A stretch of 64,000 nt of DNA from Gautieria morchelliformis (lineage: Eukaryota > Basidiomycota > Agaricomycetes > Gomphales > Gomphaceae). The translations under genes were made by a program, and so were the position numbers. Each line of letters opens with the position of its first letter. Within the stretch, counting starts at the first letter, position 1. Positions 8,526-18,350 of the stretch are shown here, one piece after another. Below the pieces are notes generated by a model, which was not told the origin of the DNA, did no database searches, and was given only the letters and a program-made list of their open reading frames with translations. The stretch lies in NCBI GenBank assembly GCA_015179125.1, contig WHVA01000123.1:1-64000 (forward strand). The letters are read 5' to 3'.

Positions 8526-11159
8526 CTATTCCGACCTATCCTCCGACTTGGTCCGTGATGCAGACTTCGGCTTTGCAACGAGGAATTGATCCATTTTTCC
8601 TGTCTTTGTACGCAACTTCTCTAGCACTGCATGACGCTGGTATATAAGTCGCTTGTGCAACCGGTTGATTGCCTCCTTAGTTTTGGTTCGATCCATGTGT
8701 GCCGCCCGATTATCCACTAACGAGGATTAGTTTTGAACAACATAAAGTTTAGCGTTACATACCAATCTTCCCGTTCATCTGTTCGAGTGCTTCGTACAAA
8801 TGTCTAGTCAAAACACTGCCATTGGCATGTCGGACATACGCGTCGACATCCGTCATGGCAACCGAAAGTATATTGACTAAGGCGCCAAGTTGTTGGTAGT
8901 CTGTATCGGGCGTCACTTCAAGTTTTACGACACCAGGAGAGGTCTTGGAAAATAAATCGACCATCAATTGAATAGGCGGGACATCTGAACAGTCATGGAA
9001 GGTTTGCAGGTCACCTCCAAGCATCGCCCATGCGGTCCAACGCCGTACACGCCCTGAACTAGGGCTACATCCTGGGAGGAGCGTAAGAAGTCGTAACTGA
9101 AGATCAGGTGTGAATGCCAGTTCTTTCGTAACACGCAAAACGAATTTGCAGGTATCAAGCTCAATGATTCGGGTCACGTTTAGGCTGGCGAGGACAGCTT
9201 CGATTGCAGAGACAGCATCTTGCTGGAGTTCGGGGACCGCCGACGGGTCTAGGGAGAGGAGGAGAAGAATAGACACGATGGAAGGTATTGCCATAGGGTC
9301 TATGCTTTGGGAGCTAATCAAACAAGTGTCAGCTGTAAACCTAGGCAGAGTACAAACACATTACAGACCGACTGAGCACCTCAAGCATAGAAAAGAAACG
9401 GCACAACATCTCCACTTTCATTTCTGGAATTATACCCATGGGAGACACCATGTCGTCCACCTCAGCTCCAAACATTTCAGCAACTTGTGTATTCACGCCG
9501 AGCTTGATGAGTGGTCTGAGGAGTCGCGTGGAGCTAAGGTATGGGCGAGCCAATGCTACCGGAGAGCAAACCTCTCGATGCAAAACCAACAAAGATCGAT
9601 AAGCTGACAGCGAGACATCTCTACAGGCCGTGGACATGGCTGAGTTCCCACAAGTAAGCAACGGAAAGGCAATGACATAGAGTGCCTACCTGTGGCAAAG
9701 AGCCAGTCCAAAAGTGGAACTGAAAGCGGGGCAGATGAAAGAGCGCCAGAATCCACCAGATGGGAGGCAACGTCATACTCTGCCATACGAACCTTCAACA
9801 ATTAAAATATCAAACAAAGACGTCACATACCCTTGCGGTTCATCGCATCATTCAAGGCAGTCAAAAGAGGGTGGCAGGTGTTTGTCGCCACCAAGTCGGG
9901 AACGATGTCGTTATCACCCTGCTAATAAACGTTTTAACGCTGGTGCGAGACTCATTTGGAAGGTGGTCACCTTCACGTCTTTACTCCAAAACAGAACATC
10001 ACTTTGTTTCTCCTCAGTGTTGCTCCTCTTTTTGCGATCGCTGTCTAGAATCTTTCCTACCGCTTTGGCCGCCTTCTTACCCAGCAATTCTTCGCGAGCC
10101 GCGGCTCCCATCAAAAGAACATGGCCATCGTGAGGGGACGGCATATCACTTCCAGGACTTTCTGTCTTGGCGCGAGGATGAACGCGCTTAGGCGTTTCAA
10201 AAGTATTGGAGCCCCTGGATAACGCTGGATCAGAGTCAAAAGGGTCTGAATGGGCACCCTTCCGTTTCGTCTCAACCCGGGCCTTGCGTGCACCCTCACG
10301 ATCGCGGTCCTTGAGTAGCATGTCAAGTGGGCAAGCTTCTGGCACCATCACTTTATTGCTGTTGCCTAGTGACGCAGTCATCTGGGAGACATCACATGAC
10401 TATCCCTAATATTGTGTCTGAGTTCGAAGGAAGAAGTGCATTCTTCCTTCGAACTCAGCAGTGCGCGTGACACACTTTACTTTTGCCCTTCCCATCAACA
10501 TCGTATTTACCCTTTCCAGAGGAGGGGCGATAGTCGCGGAACAACTCCAGTTTTCTCGCATAGTCGGGTGCTGGAAGATCCACATGCCTCGCAGACCGTC
10601 TCGTTCCTACCCCGAGTGGTGTTACAGAATATGTTGACGGTTCTGTAAGTCTAGGATGTGGATCAGATCTGTGATTGTGTGTGGGAGACGGAACACACTT
10701 CACAGTGCGACCCTTCGCAAATGTGCTTAAGTCAAGCTCGAGGTCGGCTTCATCCTCATCAGTCGAAATGCTAGACAAGCTAGATAAACAGGGAGAGTGT
10801 TCGTCACGGGCTACATGCTGAGGAATGGACTTCGGTTCCCGGTCGCTCTTCTTAGGTGAAGTGCTTAAGTCGAGCTCGAGGTCGGCTTCATCCTCATCAG
10901 TCGATATGCTAGACAAGCTAGATAAACACGGAGAGTGTTCGTCACGGGCCACATGCTGAGGAATGGACTTCGATTCCCGGTCGCTCTTCTTAGGTGAAAG
11001 ATTCACATCATCGGATGATATGGATATTATCGATTGTCGTTCGGACGGTGACGAGCCGTCATAAATGGGCTGGCCGGGGCGTGGTGCAGTCCTTGGCTTC
11101 GTACTGAAAAACTCTGTGAGTTTTCTGTCAGGACGAGTATGGATAATAGCTCTCGGCAT
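8526..11159 (-). CDS. Conserved fungal protein, possibly SLF2/CANIN-like (SMC5/6-associated)
   Basis: Start proposed at 11159 (MPRAIIHTRPDRKLTEFFST). The N-terminus has a PIP-like KLTEFF box, then an acidic/Ser region with a 46-residue tandem duplication. A proposed intron 10480-10366 (GTAAAG donor, ACTAG acceptor, frame kept) joins it to PLDMLLKDRDREGARKARVE. Then come AAAREELLGKKAAKAVGKIL, helical segments (9661-9341 and 9321-8755: LQLRLLTLLPGCSPSSGRVR RWTAWAML), and a last exon after a clear intron (GTATGT...CTAATCCTCGTTAG) ending KTGKMDQFLVAKPKS and TGA at 8526. The order (PIP-like N-terminus, PLxxLLK, ELLG...VGKIL, all-helical body) recalls fungal CANIN/SLF2 proteins that link SMC5/6 to damaged DNA. 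That assignment rests on memory and could be wrong. If the 10480-10366 intron is not used, these are two genes. Confidence 0.55.
10418..10458. repeat. Perfect 18-bp hairpin with 5-nt loop
   Basis: CTGAGTTCGAAGGAAGAA, loop GTGCA, then the exact reverse complement. It lies within the proposed intron 10480-10366 of the minus-strand gene. In the unspliced reading it covers the TGA stop of the upstream frame (10457-10455). Confidence 0.9.
10726..11001 (-). repeat. In-frame tandem duplication of 138 bp (46 residues)
   Basis: Two adjacent copies (10726-10863 and 10864-11001) encode SPKKSDRE(S/P)KSIPQHV ARDEHSPCLSSLSSISTDED, ending ELDLST. They are nearly identical, so the duplication is recent. It lies in the disordered acidic N-terminal region of the gene. 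Confidence 0.9.
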
Positions 11160-11771
11160 ATTGGAGATTAAAGGAAGACAACGCGTAAATGATGAATAAG
11201 ACAGGAGGTGAGGGTCAAGAGTCAACGTTCAACTTTTGAGGCACTTGTCACGGAGTGTGACACTACACGATCTCACGTGACACGCGTCCACTTGCTCGCC
11301 TAAATCGTGGGAACACCTTTTGCTGACTTTCTCCGCGTATTATGCAATAGCCTAAGCATAACTGTTTCAATTGCCACATATGCTGTCAATGTCTTTTGTT
11401 GTCCATCATACTGTACCATTACGACCATAGGTTCAGTCACGCATCACAAGTAGTGTTCTGCGGGCTCGGGCTCAAGCCCGGGCTTGGCCCGAGCCTGGCC
11501 CTTAAAAGCCCGGGGCCGGGCCCAAGCCTCCAAAAGCCCAAGGGGAGGGCTCGGCTTCGTTTTCAGAAGCCCGGGCTTTGGGCGCCAATGTGGACCATCG
11601 ATTGAGAAGTCCAAAAAAGTCAACTGTAGTTACAAAAAAAGTTTTGAATGGGTTGAAAAATTTCTCAGCTGTTTTTTTTCATCCCTCCTCTATCCTCACA
11701 CTCTAAATCCCAATGCCTCGCATGGTCATCCCCAGTGAAAAGTGACGTGGGGCGAGTGCGGGTTGCTAGAG

Positions 11772-13468
11772 CCCAGTGAGAATCGACCAGGGATACCTCG
11801 GGATTTGTATGTAAATATTGGAACGATCCGATTCACCGTTGCAGTCTGCTGTATCCTGCAAAACGAGAGTCTGACCGATTGTAAATCGGAATACCACAGG
11901 ACACTTCTGAATATCTCGGTTGTATTTATGGACGCAGCAAAAATGAGATGAGCTACAATAGACAGGGCCCCATCGGTACCGCTCGGTAACCATCGGTCAT
12001 TTTCGGTACATCTCGACATACAATGGTATACTACGGCATCTCTAAGAGCAATCCCCACCCGACCAGATAAATAACCCATCCATCCGATGGTTCCCTGCAC
12101 AGCCTGACATCAACCAATAGTCCCCACCCTCACTCACCTATACACTCACTCTCATTACGCCGCTCCCCGCGGGCGGGGCGGGGTTGGGGCGGGGTTGGGG
12201 CGGGGCTGCAGCGCGAACGGGGGCGGGATGGGTATGCTCTCTCCGTGCCGGCCTGTCGGCGGCAGGGCTATGCCGATGGGAGAGGGGAGGAGCTGGATGA
12301 TATGGAGAAAGGGAAGGCACTCACAAAGCACACCACAGTCACGCGCGGCGACGCATGCAGGTTCAGAACAGGCAGGGGCAGCAGGTGGCGGACAAGTGTT
12401 GTGAAATTCACGGTGGTTTTCAGGATGCGGGGTGAAGCAGAGAGGCGGGAGCAGGATGGGGGACCCTGAATGGTGGAGCATCGGCGGCGACAGGCCTGCA
12501 TGCGGATGTGGATGGGTGTGGGCATACGCGTCCTGTTAGTGCGGGTGCGAGTGCGGGGACAAGGGGCCACGCTGGAGAAAGAAAAGAAAAACATTAGAAG
12601 GACATATATGCATGATTCATGACTTGACAAAGAGCGATGGACTTACTGAGGCTCCGGTAACACTGCTCACCCAAGGATACGACATCAGTATGTCATGCCA
12701 GATCTTTCCTGGTTGCGAGTGATATTTTGTGTTATCGTGAAAACTGTACGCACCTTCGCCCAGCGGAGTAACACGGGGTACGAGAGACGAATGTAGCCAC
12801 TGCGAGACAAAGTGAGAGAATTGGACGGTTTCAAGCGTGCTGTTTGGCGTGAAAGAATCAAGGAAAGAGTCAATGATGTGGGTTTGTCTCCTGTGGAGAT
12901 GACAGTATGACATCGTGGTAAAAGGCTAGTCGCGGCTTGTCACACTCGTTATGTCACCAGCCCGGAGGCCAACTGAGTCTGGTATCGTCGATGTCCGGGG
13001 CGAGATTGCCAGAACCAGACGCAGTTACGCTGGACCTTGCTGACTGCTACGCAATGGTCAACGCCATGGTCAGCCTCGCCATGCGATGTGGCGGCCCTGT
13101 GGATACGCTGCTGTTTTCGGGGATGTTCTTGGGATGTGCTCGTGCCAGGTACAAATGGCGAGCTTTCCTTCTTGCGAAATTTTGCGTGCTTGTACCCACA
13201 AGTAGCCCGATGTATTTGCCACCGTGGCAGTGCTTTTCGCATGCACACTTGCTTCGAGTCGGATCGAGATCCCCAGACATCTGAATACACACCTGAAAAT
13301 TTCTGCTCAATGTTAAATTTGCCAAAATTTCAGTGCACAAAAGAAAATCTACAAGTCGGCTCCAAGTAGAGGACGGACTCAGTCAAATGTAGTTATGGCA
13401 TCATCGGTTCCTAAAATACCTTAAGTACCCGCCAGATCCCAAAGGATCCCTGGTCGATTCTCACTGGG
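11772..13468. mobile_element. Nested TIR element (1.7 kb) with 7-bp target duplication
   Basis: Inverted termini CCCAGTGAGAATCGACCAGG (continuing GAT) at both ends, flanked by the direct repeat GCTAGAG (11765-11771 and 13469-13475), inside the hAT element. The minus strand near 13255-13210 encodes CACEKHCHGGKYIG, like the Cys/His N-terminal segment of proteins in agaricomycete KDZ/Plavaka-type transposons, followed in another frame by CGYKHAKFRKKESSP. A minus-strand stretch 12913-12655 (FVSQWLHSSLVPRVTPLGEG, then AYSFHDNTKYHSQPGKIWHD) ends at a GTAAGT donor and may be a captured exon; I do not recognise it. No complete transposase. Superfamily unassigned. Confidence 0.75.
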
Positions 13469-13552
13469 GCTAGAGGCTTGGAGCCAGGGTGCGTTCAGTC
13501 GTGCTTTGTGACTTGCCTTTTTTTTTCTGCGTTTTACCCACGTCTCCCAGAT

Positions 13553-14085
13553 CTGGGACATTGCAAAAAAGCGCACTGCACGGTGTTCAAGGGGCGCAAG
13601 CTGGGGATGTACTCACTCGACTTTTCGCGCTACGGGGGCTTATCATCTCTGGGTCGATGGATAAGGTACGTGGGCCTGCTGCCATCTTGCTGTACTGCTG
13701 TGGTGACAGCTGCTGCGGAAGGCTGATGCTGATGCGCACAGACAGACAGCGCGCATATGGGATATGGAGATCGGGGGGCATAGGACGACGCTGACGATTA
13801 TCGAGCTGGGGGACGTGAGTGGCTTTTTCTGATTTTTGCATGGCGGGGCGCTGATTCTCCGTTTTGCTGCATTTCCGCGTGTGTGCCGGTCCTCTGCCAC
13901 CGCCCCGCAGGCTCAGACTGAGGCGGGCGTGACCTCCGTCGGGATCTCCCTGTACGGGCGGCTTGTCATGGCAGGCTCGCTCACCACCATCATGCGCCTG
14001 TGGGACGTGCAGTCGGGACAGCTCATTCCACAGCCTCATGGGAGACAAGGACAGTGTGCACAGCGTCGCGTTCACGCCCGACGGC
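13553..14085 (+). pseudogene. Captured fragment of a Tup1-like WD40 corepressor gene
   Basis: Exon pieces separated by intact-looking introns. After a CTCCCAG acceptor: IWDIAKK, then (shifted) TVFKGRKLGMYSLDFSRYGG and, after another frameshift, LIISGSMDK ending at a GTACGT donor. After the next acceptor: TARIWDMEIGGHRTTLTIIE LGD, then a GTGAGT intron (CCCGCAG end), then AQTEAGVTSVGISLYGRLVM AGSLTTIMRLWDVQSGQLI, then DKDSVHSVAFTPDG. This order (..IYSLDFS..GSGDKT.RIWD / GVTSVA.SPDGR.VAAGSLD..VR.WD / GHKDSVYSVAFTPDG) is specific to the C-terminal propeller of Tup1. The coding part is frameshifted and truncated at both ends, so it is a non-functional copy carried by the hAT element. Confidence 0.85.
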
Positions 14086-14250
14086 AACGACGACTGCCCA
14101 CACCCGCAGGCCCAGGCTTGAGCCCTAGCCTGGCCCGAGCCCGGCCCAGCCCTTCTTCCAGGGCCGGGCTTGGAATTCAACGAGCCCGAGCCCCTCCAGG
14201 CCGAGCCCAAGCCCGGGCTTTTGAGCCCAGCCCAGGCCCGCAGAACACTA

Positions 14251-17200
14251 ATCACAAGACCCCTTGGAACCTGAGGCCTGAACCCAGTGAGGACCAACCC
14301 AGGTCTGAGCGGTTCAGGTCGGTGAAAACCATGGTCCCGGTCTGATCATGCTGGATCTGAGTTTTGCAACCACTTTCATCTGTTCACATATGTTCAGGCT
14401 GGATGAATACAATTTTTTATATATGATGCTATCAGTTCAGAGAGGAAGACAATGTATGTTTGCAGAAAATCTGTTCATGTCAGTTGCAAAATTATTTACA
14501 AATATGGTATTACAGCTGGGGGCTGATCCCAGCAGGTTCCCCAGTCACAACTGATCCCACCAGTACATGAAGAAAGGCTGATAAGAAATAATGTTAGTGT
14601 GCTGGAAAATGCTAAGGTCAGCACACATGCAGGGGAGAAGGAAGAGGAACCTGTGAGTGTGCGTGAAAGATATGGCCTGAATTTGTCATGTTATTTGAGT
14701 AATAAAGTGCATTCTTGCCTGCCTTGTTTGGCATCTTTGTCATTACAATGATGATGGGAGGGGAATGTACTTGGCCAGTGAGTCAAGGCAGTGTGCTCAG
14801 CATCATGTTTGTGCTTGTATTGGGTGTGAGGGTGAGTGTCATTAATCAAGGTAAGTAGTGATTACTCACAAGGGATTTATATCCTGTCAGGGGTATTGAA
14901 ATATACACGAGTAAAAGCAGGAAATACCAGGGCAGACTGTGCTTACCCGTGATGCCAATGCCTTGCGTCAATCTCCCTTGATGCCCAAGTAGAAACCGCA
15001 CTAGCAATACCAAGTCATAAGCCAATGTAGATGGCTTGTACAGGTGGACTGTGAAAGCTGAAGAGATCACTCAACACTCAAGGCAGTAGACATGGCCTAC
15101 TCTTCCATCCCCATTAAGGAATCTCACAGTGAAACCCCCTGTTTTCTTCTGAGGCGTTTTGCGCCTGCGCGGATGCTGTATGGTGGATCTGTCATGATAA
15201 ATAAAGCGTGATGTAAAACCTCCTATATGCATGGCAATATAGACTTGGGAAATCAATGACTTACTGCACAAAGACATAGCAGCTATATAAACCAGGCAGT
15301 TGAGTTGGACTTGTTAAAAGGCTCTAAACATGCAAGATCCAACTTGGTAGATGACACAGGCTCATCTCATGTAGATGGGGAAAATGAAGAGCTTTGGAGA
15401 AGTCAATGGAGGCTGGGGATCATGTTACGGCCACAGAAGCTGTTGGTCATCGTGGTAGAGGGCAAGGTGTGAAGACGCATGCTTTAAGACATCTTGCAAG
15501 GCTAGTTTGTCCAAAATAGCAGGACTTGCAGTGTTGTAGTATGTTTGCATGTATTTGCCTAAGATGCACCTGATTTAAATAGTTGGCTGCTGCCAGGATG
15601 GTAGTGACCAGGTGAGAGGAGATCAGTGTGAATTGAGATCTTTCTGAACTTGAAGAAATTGAAAAATTGAGTTTGTGAAGGCAATATGTTATCTGAAGTA
15701 AAAGCTCGCAGGCATGTTTTGAAAAAAAACTCGGAAGTTTTGAAAATTTGAAATTTGAGAAGTCCACAGCAAGCTCATGTTATGATATACACAGCTATGT
15801 TATTTAAATCATCCTTATATATAGAAACTAACAAAAGAAACAAAAAGAAAAATCTATTAAAGAATGGAAACGACACTCACAACATCATAGACATTGACAC
15901 GCGCAAGCGGCAGACGACATCACGATTGGTAGGTATCTTATCTATTGATTATATAAGATACAGGTAGGAAGGCATCGGCCATGTGTGGCCAATCAGACAC
16001 AGCGCGCCTGTTGGCAGATGGCATCGGCCATCACGTCGACAGGCGCCTGTGAGGGCAACACTAATGACGAAGCCACAACCAAAGATACTCAAGGAGATAA
16101 GAGCCGATACTAGGACAATGACCAACTGTGTAGTGGGTATCCTCAGAGACCAAGCTGAGGAAACGCCACCACACGGGCTACAGTCTTATAGCGCTGGCAA
16201 GGCTTACATAATAGGGGAGATGGAAACTTGTAGAAGGTTACGGAAAGTGACGGAAAGTGACATGTGATGGAAGGTGACATGTGACGGAAGGTGACATGTG
16301 ACAGAATGTGACATGTGACAGAATGTGACATGTGACAGAAGGTGACGGAAGGTTATGGAAACTGACGGAAGGTGACGGAAACTCATGGAAGGAAATAGAA
16401 ACTTGTGGAAGGAAACGCATGAACCCTGACAGCGCCAGGCCACAGGCATCAAATGCCGCAGAGATACAGAGACTGCGCAGGAGCACCGGACATTACGGAA
16501 TGACGACAGAATGTCATTCCAAATATATATTCTCAATTAGCTGCCCCACAGAAGAGGCACAGAGATGGCGGCCCCATCACCAAGAGCAGCATTTATGTCG
16601 CACAAGAGAAATGTAATTTTCATTTCCTATTGTACTCCATGACACGACCAGCTGATTACTATGCTAACATCATGTAGACAAAAGCTTTGGATAGTAGTTA
16701 CAAGACTCTATTCCAAAGCCTATCATCCCTGTTATTATCCCCATCTTTTTCATGGCTTTATGACTACAAATAGTCACCCCTTTATTTACACATAGCTTTT
16801 TGACCCATTTAGTCATTATCCTGAACACTGGTCACTATTATAGTATAAATAGCTACCACAAATGTATGAACCGATCATCCAGAATTTACTGTTTCACCCC
16901 CTGAAGTGACTGTAGTCTTGTTTGATAGCTACAGAACTTAATCCTTGGTAGTTTTCTCCAAATCTTCGTTGAGAGTCTACCTACTATCATTGCCTACTCT
17001 AAACTATCTCAAAAGTGAACCCTTTTGAGATAACCATTCTCTAGATCGAACCCACTTTTTCATCGACATGGTCACGTGACCAGCATCCATCAGTGACGGA
17101 CACGCCTCGCCGAGCTTAGTCAGCACACAGCAACGGGACAAACATAGTGGTCCCAGCTGCTAAGAAATAGAATCCATTTATCAAAACATTTTAATCTAAT

Positions 17201-17546
17201 ACATATTATAAAAGCTCACATGCATGTAAAGTTTTCAAAAGTTGCCCATGATCTCAGAATTTATGTAGATTTGTATTTTTCACTTCTGGACACACTGCAG
17301 TCAGATTTAGTAGCGTGGATTACATTAGTGTTGCCGCCAGCTTAGCTCAGCTCCGGCTAAGCTGTCAGCCGAGCCTGGATTTAGCTAAGCCGAGCGTCTT
17401 GTTCGGTTATGGTTTTTTTGAACGCAGTTGGTTTGTAAGCCGGTTAAAAACCAGTTGAAGCCGGCTCGAGCTGGAAGCGTGGGAAGGTGAAATTATCTTT
17501 GCGAATTGTTCCATAACTGAACCCATAACCCACCGTTCACTGGATG
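14251..17546. other. AT-rich non-coding region with repeat debris
   Basis: No gene recognised. It holds a short palindromic GC-rich block (about 15975-16050, GGCATCGGCCAT repeated twice), a minisatellite (16218-16400), and a stretch about 16670-17070 with promoter-like TATAAATAG (16837) that resembles a decayed LTR without definable ends. An AGCTTAGCTCAGC/CGGCTAAGCTG palindromic block at 17335-17400 looks like MITE debris. Confidence 0.4.
16218..16400. repeat. Minisatellite of 17-bp and 10-bp units
   Basis: Tandem units GACATGTGACAGAATGT (17 bp, about five copies with variants GGAAGGT/AGAATGT) grade into shorter GACGGAAGGT units. The half-palindrome ACATGT recurs in every long unit. No spacers, so this is not CRISPR-like. 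Confidence 0.85.
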
Positions 17547-18227
17547 TGTTATGTATCGAGATTTCCGCTAAGTCGGAACTGGAAAGGACAGCGGCTTCAA
17601 CTTATAGGTTGCGCCCCCAATGAACTATCATCCTAAGTATTTTGGAATTGAGTCGGAAGGCGGAAAGTACTGAACCAAAGGTTTGGTCGGAACTTGAGTC
17701 GGAACTGAGGCGGAAGGCGGAAGGCGGAGAGACTGAGATCTTGCTAGACTTGCTGTGCTAAGAACAGGAGATGGAGCGAAGGAAATCAAGTATCGAAGGC
17801 GATTATCTGATTGCAGAATAAGAGACATACATGACAGGCTTTTATACAAAGAGCTGAGACAACAGGTAATGATATGGTACTAAGCAAATTCCGGGGGAAG
17901 CGGAAGTTGAGTAGACAATACGTGGGAACTAACTATTGGGAACAATGGGACTACAGGGGGGTTCAGGGTAAGGTAGAACAATGGCAAAAAACAAGGGGTC
18001 GGGAAAACATATCTGACAACGAACTACAAGGGTGACCGGACATGTGGTCTTGATGAACGGTGAGGTGGGTCCGGTGGGTCCGAGTAATAGAGTCGAAAGA
18101 ACAAGGGAAATGTACGAGGGGCGGAATGTCGGAAATAACGGAGGGGCGGAAAGTTTTGCAGAAATCTCGGAGGGCGGAAGGTGTGGCGGAACTGAGGGTC
18201 GAAAGTTGGAAATGAACGGTCGTAACA
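17547..18227 (-). repeat. 3' LTR of the Gypsy element (681 bp)
   Basis: TGTTATGTATCGAG to GGTCGTAACA on the plus strand. It has an extra 55-bp segment around 17665-17720 (AGTACTGAACCAAAGG...) relative to the other LTR. It is the likely source of antisense transcription of the gene at 18351. Confidence 0.95.
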
Positions 18228-18250
18228 GTATCTCCCTTCTAAGGTCGAGC
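18228..18250 (-). promoter_or_regulatory. Polypurine tract of the Gypsy element
   Basis: On the minus strand the sequence entering the 3' LTR is GAAGGGAGATAC. The related element at 30.7-33.1 kb has GAAAGGGAGATAC immediately before its 3' LTR (32373-32385), which supports the assignment as plus-strand primer site. Confidence 0.7.
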
Positions 18251-18350
18251 CCCGTGAGACCACAAGTCGGAATCACGTGACCTGTGAACAAACGCGTCGG
18301 AGTTCAAAAGATAGGCGGGAAAACAAGACGCGTCTTCATTTTGATCCACC

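Larger units (their letters stand above)
11451..14250. mobile_element. Non-autonomous hAT element carrying a host gene fragment, split by a nested insertion
   Basis: Inverted termini TAGTGTTCTGCGGGC (11451 inward and 14250 inward), followed at both ends by GC-rich subterminal repeats of AAGCCCGGGC/GGGCTCGGGC type. A perfect 8-bp direct repeat ATCACAAG flanks it (11443-11450 and 14251-14258). Without the nested element (11772-13468 plus one 7-bp duplication) the host element would be about 1.1 kb. No transposase is visible. Its right half contains WD40 exons and introns of a Tup1-like gene, so it is a gene-capturing element comparable to plant Pack elements. Confidence 0.85.

Noticed and set aside
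16218-16400. Regular repeat array as a CRISPR candidate
   Set aside because: Units are directly adjacent with no unique spacers, and the genome is eukaryotic.
16672-17066. Possible solo LTR starting TGTAGACAAAAG
   Set aside because: TG...CA limits can be drawn, but flanks do not match and no second copy is seen.
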